In this document: positions 1-9,408 of the stretch, in pieces
Layout: each line of letters opens with the position of its first letter
Position numbering within the stretch: position 1 is the first letter of the stretch
NCBI RefSeq assembly: GCF_001528745.1
Contig: NZ_BCNS01000207.1
Span: forward strand, 62,001-126,000
Reading direction: 5' to 3'
Origin: Marinobacterium profundum
GTDB taxonomy: Bacteria > Pseudomonadota > Gammaproteobacteria > Pseudomonadales > Balneatricaceae
DNA: 64,000 bases
Notes under the pieces: generated by a model
What the model saw: the letters and a program-made list of their open reading frames with translations, nothing else
What the model was told of the DNA's origin: nothing
The model's database searches: none
Program-made: the position numbers and the translations under genes

Positions 1-661
1 TCGCCTCATTAGGCGCCTGCTCAGGCGATACCGACCAGCGCCACATATCGTCCTCAGCTTCCGCCCAGGGATCTTCCAGCACACCACCCTCATAGGAAAT
101 ATGCAGCAGATTGGCATCCATGGAGTACGGAGATTTTTTCTTCTTGCCAGCGAAATCGACCGGAATATTGCGCTCTTCACAATACTTCATCAGAGTTTCA
201 CGGGACGTCAGATCCCACTCGCGCCAGGGCGCAATCACTTTGACACCAGGCTTAAGCGCGTAAGCACCCAACTCAAAACGCACCTGATCGTTACCCTTGC
301 CGGTCGCGCCATGGGAAATAGCATCAGCGCCGGTTGAATTGGCAATTTCAATCAGCCGCTTGGCAATCAGCGGACGCGCAATGGAAGTGCCCAACAGGTA
401 CTCACCCTCGTACACAGTATTAGCACGAAACATCGGGAATACGAAGTCACGCACAAACTCTTCACGCAGGTCTTCGATGTAAATTTCCTTTACACCCAGA
501 GCTTCTGCCTTGGCACGCGCAGGCTCAACCTCTTCACCTTGCCCCAGATCAGCGGTAAAGGTAACTACCTCGCAATTATAGGTATCCTGCAACCAGCGGA
601 CGATAACAGACGTATCAAGTCCGCCGGAGTAGGCCAGCACAACCTTTTTAATATCCGACAT
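1..661 (-). CDS. argG: Argininosuccinate synthase, 3' end cut by the window edge
   Basis: Joins citrulline and aspartate with ATP to give argininosuccinate, the penultimate step of arginine synthesis in the cytoplasm. The reading frame starts at an ATG at 661 and runs off the left edge, so about 220 N-terminal residues of roughly 400 are visible. The N-terminal ATP-binding signature AYSGGLDTS lies at about residues 9-17, and [15 protein letters not shown], typical of the citrulline/aspartate-binding part, is also present. It lies beside motY and rnt, as in Pseudomonas. No frameshift is seen. Very secure. Confidence 0.97.
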   Translation of the reverse strand, partial: MSDIKKVVLAYSGGLDTSVIVRWLQDTYNCEVVTFTADLGQGEEVEPARAKAEALGVKEIYIEDLREEFVRDFVFPMFRANTVYEGEYLLGTSIARPLIAKRLIEIANSTGADAISHGATGKGNDQVRFELGAYALKPGVKVIAPWREWDLTSRETLMKYCEERNIPVDFAGKKKKSPYSMDANLLHISYEGGVLEDPWAEAEDDMWRWSVSPEQAPNEA

Positions 662-760
662 CTATTGGCTCCACATGAGATCACCCGACAGCCGGTAGCG
701 AGCACAAAGGCCCACCACGACAGCAACCGAGCAAAGAATCTGTTGGCGAAAAAACGCAGT

Positions 761-789
761 ATTATATCAGCAAAGCACGGGACTCAGAA
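761..789 (-). promoter_or_regulatory. Candidate sigma-70 promoter for argG
   Basis: On the minus strand a perfect TATAAT (761-766) is preceded, after 17 bp, by TTCTGA (784-789). It would give a 5' leader of about 90 nt before the argG ATG at 661. The -10 is exact but the -35 is weak, so this is a plausible call and not a firm one. Confidence 0.45.
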
Positions 790-791
790 GG

Positions 792-1658
792 CTATTCACG
801 CTCAAGGCGGATAGTGACGCGGCGGTTACGATCCCGGTTAGCCGCCGAATTATTGGGCACCACCGGATAACGCTCGCCATGAAAGCGCATTGTGATCATG
901 GATTCATCCATGCCCTTAACCTTCAGATACTCGGCGACAGCCTCGGCCCGCTTCTTCGATAAATCCCGATTCAGCAGACGCCGACCCAGATTATCCGAAT
1001 GACCATCAACGTAGACCGACTGCACGCTGTCATCATGCAAAACATAGAGCGCGATCAGGTCGAGCCGCGCCCGCGCCGAATCAGATAGTACATAGGTCGC
1101 CGGCGGAAACAGCACCGCCGTGCGTGCCACCTGACGATAATTCACCGGCAGCAAACCCTCGACGCAGCCGCTGTAGTCCTGATAGGCCGAACCAAAATTC
1201 GCCGCTGACACCCCAACCCGCAGTGCCTCCGCAGTCCCCTGCCAGTCCGAGCGAGTAAAGGTGGGCACCAACCCCTTATACAGAAACGCCAGCATCTGCC
1301 GGGCGTATCCTGGCTCGACATCAATGTCGCCACTGACCGCATCCACCTTGAGCGTCGCGATCATCTGCGGCGCAATACCCGGCCGCCAGGGCGGCGCCTC
1401 GGCCACCAGCAACGCCTGCGCAGAAGCACTCACCTGCTCAACAGCCCGCAGACTAAATCGCACGTCCTCGCCCGCCTCGCGCTCAAACAGCGCGCGCCCG
1501 TACGCAGGCACTGCCTGACTCAGGCGGCAGCTAAATTTGGATGACTCCAACTCCCAGCGCGAATCGTCAATCGCAGCCCGATAGGTGACCGCCAGGGCAG
1601 TTTCGGCACCCAGCCAGACAAGCAATAGCAACGAAAGTCTGCACAGCAAATTTATCAC
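792..1658 (-). CDS. motY: MotY-like flagellar stator-associated OmpA-family protein
   Basis: MotY forms the periplasmic T ring that anchors the stator to the flagellar basal body and peptidoglycan. A hydrophobic signal segment (INLLCRLSLLLLVWLGAETALA) is followed by the MotY N-terminal domain, with WELESSKFSCRLSQ and YGRALFEREAGE, and then a C-terminal OmpA-like peptidoglycan-binding domain with YVDGHSDNLG, SKKRAEAV and NRDRNRRVTI. The frame extends to a TTG at 1730. I prefer the GTG at 1658 because it gives an ordinary signal peptide and 288 residues, close to the family length of about 290. Neither start has a convincing ribosome binding site. In Pseudomonas a motY homologue lies between argG and pyrC-rnt; pyrC is absent here. 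Confidence 0.85.
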   Translation of the reverse strand: MINLLCRLSLLLLVWLGAETALAVTYRAAIDDSRWELESSKFSCRLSQAVPAYGRALFEREAGEDVRFSLRAVEQVSASAQALLVAEAPPWRPGIAPQMIATLKVDAVSGDIDVEPGYARQMLAFLYKGLVPTFTRSDWQGTAEALRVGVSAANFGSAYQDYSGCVEGLLPVNYRQVARTAVLFPPATYVLSDSARARLDLIALYVLHDDSVQSVYVDGHSDNLGRRLLNRDLSKKRAEAVAEYLKVKGMDESMITMRFHGERYPVVPNNSAANRDRNRRVTIRLERE

Positions 1659-1871
1659 CCCAACCGCGAACCCGGACACACCCAAGTGTATCGACCCAAA
1701 CCCCGTTTCCTTTAGCACGCAGCCCGACAAAAGACCTGCGAGGATACAAACATATACTCTTAACAGCCACGACTCTACGGGAATATGCGTTCAGCAATGG
1801 AGGCCGCGCGCCTAGATTGCTAGAATAGCGCCTTACTCACCGACTGCACGCCCGGCAATTAAGGACTCCTC

Positions 1872-2528
1872 TTGAGCAACAGCACCATTCCGCAACTGAT
1901 GGCAGACCGCTTTCGCGGCTTTCTGCCCGTCGTTATTGACGTTGAAACGGCCGGCTTCAACTCCCGCACCGACGCCCTTCTGGAAGTCGCCGCCGTCACT
2001 CTGACGATGGACGAAAACGGCTATCTGATGATCGACCAAAGCTTCGACGAAGCGGTTGATCCGTTTGAGGGCGCCAATCTGGAGCAGTCCGCACTGGATT
2101 TCACCGGCATTGACCCCTTCGACCCGGAGCGCAACGCCATCCCTGAAACCCTGGCGCTGGAAAACATCTTCAAGCCCATTCGCAAATCAATCAAGGCACA
2201 TAACTGCAAGCGCGCGGTTCTGGTCGGCCACAACGCCGCCTTTGACCATAGCTTTATTCAGGCGGCAGCCAGTCGCACCGACGCCAAGCGCAACCCCTTC
2301 CACCCATTTTCCACCTTCGATACCGCCACCCTGGCAGGGCTCGCCTATGGACAGACAGTCCTGGCAAGAGCCTGCGACGTAGCGGGCATTGATTTCGATG
2401 GCAAAAAAGCCCACTCCGCGCTCTACGACACCGTCAAGACCGCGGAACTGTTCTGCTCCATAGTCAATCGCTGGAAGGATCTGGGCGGCTGGGACATGGT
2501 ACTGGAAAGCCGTCAGTACGACGATTAG
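1872..2528 (+). CDS. rnt: Ribonuclease T
   Basis: A 3'-to-5' exoribonuclease that trims tRNA ends and matures 5S and 23S rRNA. It is 218 aa, in the family range. The DEDDh exonuclease motifs are clear: VIDVETAGF at 21-29, [11 protein letters not shown] in the middle, and [13 protein letters not shown] with the catalytic His and Asp near the C-terminus. The start is a TTG at 1872 behind AAGGAC; an in-frame ATG (Met10) is an alternative. The last codons are GAC GAT TAG, and this TAG coincides with the end of a repeat-like motif. A bidirectional terminator follows. Confidence 0.95.
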   Translation: MSNSTIPQLMADRFRGFLPVVIDVETAGFNSRTDALLEVAAVTLTMDENGYLMIDQSFDEAVDPFEGANLEQSALDFTGIDPFDPERNAIPETLALENIFKPIRKSIKAHNCKRAVLVGHNAAFDHSFIQAAASRTDAKRNPFHPFSTFDTATLAGLAYGQTVLARACDVAGIDFDGKKAHSALYDTVKTAELFCSIVNRWKDLGGWDMVLESRQYDD

Positions 2529-2543
2529 CAGCCTGCCGGACTA
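2526..2543 (+). repeat. Solo end of the small inverted-repeat element (copy C)
   Basis: The stretch TAGCAGCCTGCCGGACTA matches the left terminal repeat of the two longer elements at 7232 and 9729, with no matching right end downstream. Its first three bases are the rnt stop codon. A second TAGCAGC follows directly at 2542. It could be a remnant of an excised or decayed copy, or a shared insertion-site motif. Confidence 0.5.
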
Positions 2544-2567
2544 GCAGCAACCCCGCACCCAAACGTA

Positions 2568-2594
2568 AAAAACCCGTCACTAAGACGGGTTTTT
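2568..2594 (+). terminator. Bidirectional intrinsic terminator between rnt and the peroxiredoxin gene
   Basis: AAAAACCCGTC, a 5-nt loop and GACGGGTTTTT form a stem with a T-run on both strands. It sits between the converging ends of rnt (+) and the peroxiredoxin gene (-) and suits both. Confidence 0.9.
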
Positions 2595-2644
2595 CATATT
2601 TGCAGAGCCCACTCCAGAGGAGTTGACCCTTACAGCAGGCAGGC

Positions 2645-3247
2645 TTACAGCTTGCCAGATTCTTCAGCCAGGTAAGCAGCAACGCCTTCCGGGGAAGCGT
2701 TCATGCCCTTGTCACCCTTGTTCCAGCCAGCAGGGCAAACTTCGCCGTGCTCTTCATGGAACTGCAGCGCGTCAACCAGACGGATCAGCTCGTCGATATT
2801 ACGACCCAGCGGCAGGTCATTGACGATCTGTGCACGCACATTACCTTCCTGATCGATCAGGAAAGCGCCACGGAATGCAACGCCATCAGCGTGCTCAACG
2901 TCGTACGCCTTGCAGATTTCGTGCTTGATATCAGCTACCAGAGTGTACTTCACAGGACCGATACCACCCTGGTTAACAGGGGTGTTGCGCCATGCGTTGT
3001 GCGAAAACTGGGAATCGATGGAAACACCAATAACTTCAACGTTACGCTCTTTGAATGCCGCAACACGGTGATCCAGAGCGATCAGCTCAGACGGGCAAAC
3101 GAAAGTGAAATCCAGCGGGTAAAAGAAAACCAGGCCGTATTTGCCCTTGATGGCTTCTTTCAGGTTGTAGGAATCAACGATCTCGCCGTTACCCAGAACA
3201 GCCGCTGCGGTAAAGTCCGGTGCTTGCTTGCCAACTAGTACGCCCAT
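2645..3247 (-). CDS. Typical 2-Cys peroxiredoxin (AhpC/TSA family)
   Basis: Reduces hydrogen peroxide and organic peroxides in the cytoplasm. The peroxidatic cysteine is C51 in YPLDFTFVCPSE, and the resolving cysteine is C171 in HGEVCPAGW. The 200 aa length fits typical 2-Cys enzymes. The chosen ATG at 3247 has the ribosome binding site AGAGAAG just upstream and begins MGVLVGKQAPDF; the frame extends 11 codons further but without support. No ahpF-like reductase gene is adjacent. The monothiol glutaredoxin gene lies upstream on the same strand, so a joint redox role is possible. Confidence 0.95.
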   Translation of the reverse strand: MGVLVGKQAPDFTAAAVLGNGEIVDSYNLKEAIKGKYGLVFFYPLDFTFVCPSELIALDHRVAAFKERNVEVIGVSIDSQFSHNAWRNTPVNQGGIGPVKYTLVADIKHEICKAYDVEHADGVAFRGAFLIDQEGNVRAQIVNDLPLGRNIDELIRLVDALQFHEEHGEVCPAGWNKGDKGMNASPEGVAAYLAEESGKL

Positions 3248-3344
3248 TGCTTCTCTTCTCCGTTTGTCGTCGTATGTCAACGCTTAAAAACTTCGGCGTG
3301 ACCGCTGTACGCGATCACGCCGAAAGAATAAATACTGTATTAAC

Positions 3345-3683
3345 TCAGGCTTCTTCTTCAGGAGCCTGGTTCGCCGCGGCCTGCTTGATCAGCGTTTCCA
3401 GCTCACCATTAGCAGCCATTTCGCAGACAATGTCGCAACCGCCCACTAGCTCACCATTAACCCACAACTGCGGGAAGGTCGGCCAGTTCGCATACTTGGG
3501 CAGCTCGGCACGAATTTCAGGATTCTCCAGAATGTTCACGAACGCAAAGCGCTCGCCACAGTTCATCACAGCCTCAACTGTACGAGATGAAAAACCACAT
3601 TGCGGGAAACGCGGCGTGCCCTTCATATAAAGCAGGATGGTATTTTTCTCGACCTGCTCTTTGATAGTATCGATCACACTCAT
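3345..3683 (-). CDS. grxD: Monothiol glutaredoxin Grx4 (CGFS type)
   Basis: Binds and transfers [2Fe-2S] clusters with glutathione, often with BolA-type partners. It is 112 aa with the active-site CGFS at residues 29-32 in TPRFPQCGFS, followed by NWPTFPQLWVNGELVGGCDI, the glutathione-binding TFPQ and GG-D segments of the family. A BolA-like gene (ibaG) lies far away at 58.7 kb. In Pseudomonas grxD lies in the same argG-argF neighbourhood, next to bacterioferritin genes that are missing here. Confidence 0.95.
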   Translation of the reverse strand: MSVIDTIKEQVEKNTILLYMKGTPRFPQCGFSSRTVEAVMNCGERFAFVNILENPEIRAELPKYANWPTFPQLWVNGELVGGCDIVCEMAANGELETLIKQAAANQAPEEEA

Positions 3684-4008
3684 TGATACACCCTTAAAAC
3701 TACGGTGAAACTCTAGTCCGCCGTGCGCGAACGCCTTGTATCAGCCTACCATATATCCGAGCAAAAGAGTCAGGTAAAAAACACCCAAACGCCGGTTTCT
3801 GACCACCTGACACAGGCTATTATATTGCGCCCAAGGCCCAACTTTTCAACCCTGCCAATGCGCGTTTTTTACGCATTACCCCTTACAGACTGCCGCCGCA
3901 GTTTTCTACACGTACGACTCCCATTGCCAAAATGAATGCCAGTCAATAGAATGCCTTTCTTTTGTTTGGCAGCCCGGGCTGCCTTTTTGCGTTGTAGGGA
4001 GCACGAAC
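3684..4008. other. Divergent intergenic region between grxD and argD
   Basis: This 325-bp stretch has no convincing gene. It holds the divergent promoters for grxD and argD; TATTATAT near 3820 is a possible -10 for argD. Its right end carries a strong terminator-like hairpin, listed separately. A five-codon mini-ORF (MNASQ) starts near 3932. I see no clear ArgR box. Confidence 0.5.
3968..3988 (+). terminator. Terminator-like hairpin immediately upstream of argD (possible attenuator)
   Basis: GGCAGCCCGGGCTGCC (3968-3983) is a perfect 16-bp palindrome followed by five T residues, ending about 20 bp before the argD start codon. No plus-strand gene precedes it, so it either ends a short untranslated transcript or attenuates argD. 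Confidence 0.6.
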
Positions 4009-5202
4009 ATGGCAGCTACGCCTATCATGAATACATATAACAGGCTCTCGGTTGCCTTCGACCACGGCGCAGGCGCCTGGCTGTATGACACGGACGGCAA
4101 CAAATACCTGGATGCGCTATCCGGCATCGCCGTGTGCGGCCTGGGCCACAGCCATCCGGCTGTCACCCACGCCATCAGCGAACAGGCCTCCCGCCTGATT
4201 CACACCTCGAATCTGTACACCATTCCGCTGCAGGAACGTCTGGCCGAACGCCTGTGTGCCATCTCCGGCATGAACAGCGTGTTTTTTGGCAACTCCGGCG
4301 CCGAAGCAAACGAAGCTGCCATCAAGCTGGCACGCCGCTACGGCCACCAGAAAGGTATCGACAACCCGGCCATTATCGTCATGGAAAACTCCTTCCACGG
4401 CCGCACCCTTGCCACCCTCAGCGCCACCGGCAACCGGGCTGTACAGGTGGGTTTTGAACCTCTGGTCAGCGGCTTTGTACGCGCACCCTACGACGATGTC
4501 GACGCCATTCGCACCATCGCTGCCAACAATCCCAACGTGGTTGCCATCCTGGTGGAGCCAGTGCAGGGCGAAGCTGGCATTCGCATTCCTGCCGCCAACT
4601 ACCTCAACCAGTTGCGCGACATTTGTAATGAACACGAATGGCTGCTGATGCTGGACGAAGTTCAGACCGGCAACGGCCGTACTGGCAAGTACTTTGCTTA
4701 TCAGCACAACGCCATCCTGCCGGATGTGGTCACAACAGCCAAAGGTCTGGGCAACGGCGTGCCAATTGGTGCTTGTCTGGCCGCCGGCAAAGCTGCCACT
4801 ATTCTGTCTCCGGGCACCCATGGCTCAACCTACGGCGGCAACCCGCTGGCCTGTGCCGCGGCTCTGGCCGTGGTTGATACCATTCAGCACGACAACCTCT
4901 GCCAGCGCGCCGAAGATCTGGGCAAGCGCATCTGCGACGGTTTTCGCGAACAACTGGGTGATTCAGACTACATTCGGGAAATCCGCAATAAAGGTCTGAT
5001 GATCGGCATCGAGCTGACAGAAGCAGGTTCCGAGCTTGCCGTACTGGCCAAGGTCAAGGGCATCCTGCTAAATGTAACCGGTGGCGGCCGCGTTGTGCGA
5101 CTGCTACCGCCCCTGATTATGAGCGATAGCGAAGCAGACCTGCTGGTTAACACGCTGTCAAAACTAATTCAGATATACGCGGCTGACGAGCGGGAAATCT
5201 AA
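4009..5202 (+). CDS. argD: Acetylornithine aminotransferase (class III PLP enzyme)
   Basis: Converts N-acetylglutamate semialdehyde to N-acetylornithine with glutamate as amino donor; many ArgD proteins also serve in lysine synthesis. It is 397 aa. Visible class III signatures are FFGNSGAEANEAAIK near residue 92, SFHGRT at 128-133, LVEPVQGEAG, the LMLDEVQTGNGRTG segment with the PLP-binding Asp, and the Schiff-base Lys245 in TTAKGLGNG. The ATG at 4009 follows a good AGGGAGC site. argF follows 45 bp downstream, so the two are probably co-transcribed. Confidence 0.96.
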   Translation: MAATPIMNTYNRLSVAFDHGAGAWLYDTDGNKYLDALSGIAVCGLGHSHPAVTHAISEQASRLIHTSNLYTIPLQERLAERLCAISGMNSVFFGNSGAEANEAAIKLARRYGHQKGIDNPAIIVMENSFHGRTLATLSATGNRAVQVGFEPLVSGFVRAPYDDVDAIRTIAANNPNVVAILVEPVQGEAGIRIPAANYLNQLRDICNEHEWLLMLDEVQTGNGRTGKYFAYQHNAILPDVVTTAKGLGNGVPIGACLAAGKAATILSPGTHGSTYGGNPLACAAALAVVDTIQHDNLCQRAEDLGKRICDGFREQLGDSDYIREIRNKGLMIGIELTEAGSELAVLAKVKGILLNVTGGGRVVRLLPPLIMSDSEADLLVNTLSKLIQIYAADEREI

Positions 5203-5247
5203 CCTCGATCACCGCTCTCAGAGGACCTGCTTAAGCAGATACTACCT

Positions 5248-6153
5248 ATGAGTACGAGACATTTTTTAACACTTAAAGACCTGTCCTCCGATGAGCTGAA
5301 AAAGCTCATCGTGCGGGCTGGCGAACTGAAACAAATGCGCAATGACGGCGTCGTTTACGAGCCGCTGCAGAACCACGTTATGGCCATGATTTTCGAAAAG
5401 GCCTCGACGCGCACGCGTGTATCTTTCGAAGCCGGCATGGCACAGCTGGGCGGCCACGCCATGTTCCTCTCTTCCAGGGATACCCAGCTGGGTCGTGGTG
5501 AGCCGGTCGAAGACAGTGCCCGGGTGATCTCGAGCATGGTGGATGTGGTCATGATCCGCACCTTCAGCCACGAAACCGTGGAAACCTTCGCCCAGTACTC
5601 CAGGGTACCGGTCATCAACGCTCTCACGGATGACTATCATCCCTGCCAGCTGCTGGCCGACATGCAGGCTTACCACGAGCATCGCGGCTCGATACAGGGC
5701 AAGACTGCGGTCTGGATCGGCGACGGCAACAACATGTGCAACTCCTACATCAATGCCGCTGCCCTGCTGGATTTCCGCTTGCACATCTGCTGCCCGGAAG
5801 GCTTTGAACCCATGCAGTCGCTGCTGGAGGAGCATGGTGACCGCATTCAGCTGTTCCGCGATCCCCAGGAAGCAGTGCGCGGCAGCGACCTGATCGCCAC
5901 CGATGTTTGGGCATCCATGGGTCAGGAAGACGAGCAGCGCATGCGCGAGCGCAAGTTTGTCGGTTTCCAGGTAAGCCCAGCACTGATGGATCTGGCCAAC
6001 CCGGACGCCGTCTTCCTGCATTGCCTGCCCGCCCATAGGGGCGAGGAAATCAGCGAAGACATGCTGGATGACCCCCGTTCCATCGTCTTCGACGAAGCAG
6101 AAAACCGTCTGCACGCGCAAAAGGCGCTGCTGGAATTCCTGCTGGTCAAGTAG
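5248..6153 (+). CDS. argF: Ornithine carbamoyltransferase
   Basis: Makes citrulline from ornithine and carbamoyl phosphate. It is 301 aa. The carbamoyl-phosphate loop STRTR is at 53-57, [11 protein letters not shown] binds ornithine and carbamoyl phosphate, and the HCLPAHRG signature is near residue 259. A 12-bp palindrome, CTGCTTAAGCAG, lies just upstream of the ATG and may fold over the ribosome-binding region. Forms an argD-argF unit, with argG close by on the other strand. Confidence 0.97.
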   Translation: MSTRHFLTLKDLSSDELKKLIVRAGELKQMRNDGVVYEPLQNHVMAMIFEKASTRTRVSFEAGMAQLGGHAMFLSSRDTQLGRGEPVEDSARVISSMVDVVMIRTFSHETVETFAQYSRVPVINALTDDYHPCQLLADMQAYHEHRGSIQGKTAVWIGDGNNMCNSYINAAALLDFRLHICCPEGFEPMQSLLEEHGDRIQLFRDPQEAVRGSDLIATDVWASMGQEDEQRMRERKFVGFQVSPALMDLANPDAVFLHCLPAHRGEEISEDMLDDPRSIVFDEAENRLHAQKALLEFLLVK

Positions 6154-6161
6154 CCCCCAAA

Positions 6162-6199
6162 CGTATCGGCGGGCCGCACACTCTGCACCCGCCGATACG
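6162..6199 (+). terminator. Hairpin after argF
   Basis: CGTATCGGCGGG and CCCGCCGATACG form a perfect 12-bp stem with a 14-nt loop, 9 bp after the argF stop. There is no strong T-run, so Rho-assisted termination or mRNA stabilisation is also possible. Confidence 0.6.
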
Positions 6200-6310
6200 A
6201 CATTTCGCGCCATTTATCCCCAAATTGGCTCAGGTTCGCCATAGCGACCCGACGGACCACCGCGTTTACCGCTATAATTTCGTTTATTTCATTCAGGATG
6301 GGTACCAGGC

Positions 6311-7225
6311 ATGGTGGAACTAAGGCATCTCAAGACTCTGGCGGCCCTGCGCGACGCCGGCAGCCTGGTCGAAGCCGCTGAGCGGGTCCACCTGACTCAA
6401 TCAGCCCTTTCCCATCAGATCAAGGACCTTGAAGAGCGGCTAAGCTGTTCGCTGTTCATCCGCAAAACCAAGCCCATCTGTTTTACCTCGTCGGGCCAGC
6501 GCCTGCTAGCCCTGGCCGATGATGTACTACCCATGATTCGCAATGCCGAGCGAGATATTGCCCGCCTGGCGGGAGGCGAAGCCGGACGACTGAATATCTG
6601 CATCGAGTGCCACAGCTGCTTTGAATGGCTAATGCCTACTATTGATCACTTTCGCCAGCACTGGCCTGAAGTCGAAATGGACCTGTCGAGCGGCTTCAGC
6701 TTTCAGCCACTGCCGGCCCTGGCCCGCGGCGACCTCGATCTGGTAATCACCTCGGACCCCGAAACCCGCAACGGCATCATCTATATTCCGCTGTTCAGCT
6801 ACGAATCGGTGCTGGCCATCGCCAAACAGCATCGCCTGGTGGCGCGCCGCTATATACATGCCGAAGACCTGAGCCAGGAAACCCTGATCACCTATCCGGT
6901 GGATCATGGAAAACTGGACATCTTCAACCACTTTCTGGATCCGGCCGGCGTTGACCCGGCAGAAATTCGCACCGCCGAGCTGACTGTGATGATCCTGCAG
7001 CTGGTCGCCAGTGGCCGTGGTGTCTCGGCACTGCCCAACTGGGCGATTCACGAATACCTGGAGCGCGACTATATCGCCGCCCGCCCGCTGGGTGACAAGG
7101 GCGTCTGGTGTACTCTCTACGCGGCCATTCGTGAAGACCAGAAATCCTCCGAGTTCATGGTGGACTTCCTTAACACCGCCAAGGAAGTCTCGTTCCGCAA
7201 CCTCAGCGGTATCAAGACCGCCTGA
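6311..7225 (+). CDS. metR: LysR-family regulator of methionine genes, MetR
   Basis: 304 aa. An N-terminal winged helix-turn-helix (about 1-60, ELRHLKTLAALRDAGSLVEA and TQSALSHQIKDLEE) is followed by a LysR effector domain. The segment IECHSCFEWLMPTI is characteristic of MetR, which binds homocysteine and activates metE, metH and related genes. No met gene is adjacent, so target control must be in trans. The right end of the gene touches the repeat element that starts at 7232. Confidence 0.9.
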   Translation: MVELRHLKTLAALRDAGSLVEAAERVHLTQSALSHQIKDLEERLSCSLFIRKTKPICFTSSGQRLLALADDVLPMIRNAERDIARLAGGEAGRLNICIECHSCFEWLMPTIDHFRQHWPEVEMDLSSGFSFQPLPALARGDLDLVITSDPETRNGIIYIPLFSYESVLAIAKQHRLVARRYIHAEDLSQETLITYPVDHGKLDIFNHFLDPAGVDPAEIRTAELTVMILQLVASGRGVSALPNWAIHEYLERDYIAARPLGDKGVWCTLYAAIREDQKSSEFMVDFLNTAKEVSFRNLSGIKTA

Positions 7226-7231
7226 GGCTGC

Positions 7232-7398
7232 TAGCAGCCTGTCGGACTTAACACTGATCTACTGCGGAAAATCCGATTTGGGTCATTTTCCGCGCTCTTT
7301 TTTGTTAAATAGAACCACTATTCGTCTCAAAAGAGCTCAAAAACTGCCTCAAAACGGACTCTCCCTCGCTACGATCGGTCAAGTCCGACAGGCTGCTA
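7232..7398 (+). repeat. Small inverted-repeat element (MITE-like), copy A
   Basis: A 167-bp element with perfect 18-bp terminal inverted repeats, TAGCAGCCTGTCGGACTT at 7232-7249 and its complement at 7381-7398. Inside is a second hairpin, GCGGAAAAT...ATTTTCCGC (about 7264-7292), then TTAAATAGAACCACTATTCG. It has no coding capacity. The outermost base triplet on the right is the stop codon of the minus-strand gene at 7396. The left edge continues the palindrome GGCTGCTAGCAGCC (7226-7239). It shares most of its sequence, in the same orientation, with copy B at 9729-9958. Confidence 0.8.
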
Positions 7399-7785
7399 AT
7401 TGCCGCCGTTTGATTCCCAGTCTTCAATCGCCTCGCGGGCCGCACGAAAGGCCTCCTGTGCCGCTGGTGCACCGCAGTAGATCAGGGATTGCAGCAGCAC
7501 TTCCTGTATTTGGGCCACAGTGCAGCCATTGCGCAACGCGCCCCGCACATGCCCTTTCAGCTCGGTGGGCGCCTTCAGCGCCGCCAGCATCGCAATCGTC
7601 ACCAGACTACGGGTCTGGCGCGGCAACCCCTCGCGCTGCCAGGTCGAACCCCAGGCGTGCTCGTTCAGCCAGTCCTGCATCGGCCGGGTAAAGTCACTGG
7701 CACCCTCCAGCGCCCGGCTGACAAACTCCTCACCCATAACTTCGGTGCGTACCCGCAAGCCCTTTTCCCAATCGTCCCTAGACAC
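7396..7785 (-). CDS. Carboxymuconolactone decarboxylase family protein (PcaC-like)
   Basis: A small 129-aa all-helical protein of the CMD/AhpD fold. RGALRNGCTVAQIQEVLLQSLIYCGAPAAQEAFRAA matches 4-carboxymuconolactone decarboxylase (PcaC) of the beta-ketoadipate pathway, and the MLAALKAPTELKGH part also fits. No other protocatechuate-pathway gene is near, so the substrate is uncertain and a stand-alone CMD-domain role cannot be excluded. The TAG stop codon is the terminal triplet of the adjoining repeat element, so the original C-terminus may have been slightly altered by its insertion. Confidence 0.8.
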   Translation of the reverse strand: MSRDDWEKGLRVRTEVMGEEFVSRALEGASDFTRPMQDWLNEHAWGSTWQREGLPRQTRSLVTIAMLAALKAPTELKGHVRGALRNGCTVAQIQEVLLQSLIYCGAPAAQEAFRAAREAIEDWESNGGN

Positions 7786-8049
7786 AGCGCTCTCTCCAGA
7801 CTGTTGTTAACACCCGATAGCAAAGGCCTGAAGATAGGCCTACCGAGCAGCCAACTCAAGCTAGAGTAACGCGCCACCCTCATAAAATGCCATGTACTTT
7901 CGACGCTAACCGACGCGAAAAAATGCCCTTCGACCGCCCCAAAACCAGCGTCGGCACAGGCCTCAAAGCCACGGCGGGCCTTGTTTCTTGTCGATGATCC
8001 CGTACACTGTTGCCTTCCTCTAAATTGACATCAGACAGAATCAAATACC

Positions 8050-9408
8050 ATGCAAGACTGGAGCCCCAGCAGCTGGCGCGAAAAGCCCATCGTGCAGCAG
8101 CCGACCTATACAGACTCAACAGCCGTTAGCGCCGTGGAAGCCGAACTGAGTGCGCTGCCGCCGCTGGTTTTTGCCGGTGAAATCCGCTCACTGCACACGC
8201 AGCTGGCTAACGTTGCCGAAGGCCGTGCCTTTTTGCTGCAGGGTGGCGACTGTGCCGAGAGTTTCTCCGAGTTCAACGCCAACAAGATTCGGGACACTTT
8301 CCAGCTATTGCTGCAAATGGCGGTGGTACTGACCTTTGCCGGCAGTTGCCCTGTGGTCAAGATAGGCCGCATGGCGGGCCAGTTTGCCAAGCCCCGCTCC
8401 ACCGACATGGAAACACGCGAGGGCATTGAACTGCCAAGCTACCGCGGCGATATCATCAATGATATCGAGTTCACCGCAGCGGCCCGCACCCCGGATCCGC
8501 AACGACTGCTGCGTGCCTATCACCAGTCGTCCTCCACCCTGAATCTGCTGCGCGCCTTCGCCCAGGGTGGCTTTGCCGACCTGCATCAGGTGCATCGCTG
8601 GAACCTGAGCTTCGTGGAAAAAAGCCCACTGGGTGAAAAATACCAGCACCTGGCCGATCAGATCGACCAGACCCTGGCCTTTATGGAAGCCTGCGGTGTC
8701 CACGCCCAGAACACTCCGCAGATCAAGGAAACCTCGCTCTACACCTCCCACGAGGCCTTGCTGCTGGGCTACGAACAAGCCCTCACCCGGCGCGACAGTC
8801 AAACCAATGACTGGTACGACTGCTCGGCCCACATGCTGTGGATCGGCGACCGTACCCGCCAGCCGGATTATGCCCACGTGGAGTTCCTGCGCGGCGTGAA
8901 AAACCCGATCGGCATCAAGGTGGGTCCGAGTACCCATACCGATGACCTGCTGCGCCTGCTGGATATTCTCAACCCGCAAAACCTGCCAGGACGCATCACA
9001 CTGATCGCCCGCATGGGAGCCGACAAAATCACCGAGAAGCTGCCCCCGCTAGTACGTGCCGTACAGCTCGCCGGCCGCTCCGTGATCTGGAGCTCGGACC
9101 CGATGCACGGCAACACCACCACGGCATCCAGCGGTTACAAAACCCGCAGCGTTGAGGCCATACTGCGCGAAATCAAGGGCTTCTTCGAGGTTCACAACGC
9201 CGAGGGCACCCACGCCGGCGGTGTGCATTTCGAAATGACCGGACAGAATGTCACCGAATGTGTTGGCGGCGCCTTCCAGATCACTGAAGAAGGTCTGGCT
9301 GATCGTTACCAGACCCAGTGCGATCCGCGCCTCAATGGCGAGCAGGCACTTGAGCTGGCCTTCATGATAGCCGATACCCTCAAGCACGCCCGGAGCTCAA
9401 ACCGGTGA
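8050..9408 (+). CDS. Class II 3-deoxy-7-phosphoheptulonate (DAHP) synthase
   Basis: First committed step of the shikimate pathway: condenses phosphoenolpyruvate and erythrose-4-phosphate. It is 452 aa, the class II (plant/actinobacterial/pseudomonad) type. Family signatures include [11 protein letters not shown] near residue 71 with the metal-binding Cys, [31 protein letters not shown] and [15 protein letters not shown]. The next gene overlaps its stop by 4 bp. Class II enzymes in Pseudomonas serve either general aromatic or secondary (phenazine) synthesis; the absence of secondary-metabolite genes favours the general role. Confidence 0.95.
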   Translation: MQDWSPSSWREKPIVQQPTYTDSTAVSAVEAELSALPPLVFAGEIRSLHTQLANVAEGRAFLLQGGDCAESFSEFNANKIRDTFQLLLQMAVVLTFAGSCPVVKIGRMAGQFAKPRSTDMETREGIELPSYRGDIINDIEFTAAARTPDPQRLLRAYHQSSSTLNLLRAFAQGGFADLHQVHRWNLSFVEKSPLGEKYQHLADQIDQTLAFMEACGVHAQNTPQIKETSLYTSHEALLLGYEQALTRRDSQTNDWYDCSAHMLWIGDRTRQPDYAHVEFLRGVKNPIGIKVGPSTHTDDLLRLLDILNPQNLPGRITLIARMGADKITEKLPPLVRAVQLAGRSVIWSSDPMHGNTTTASSGYKTRSVEAILREIKGFFEVHNAEGTHAGGVHFEMTGQNVTECVGGAFQITEEGLADRYQTQCDPRLNGEQALELAFMIADTLKHARSSNR

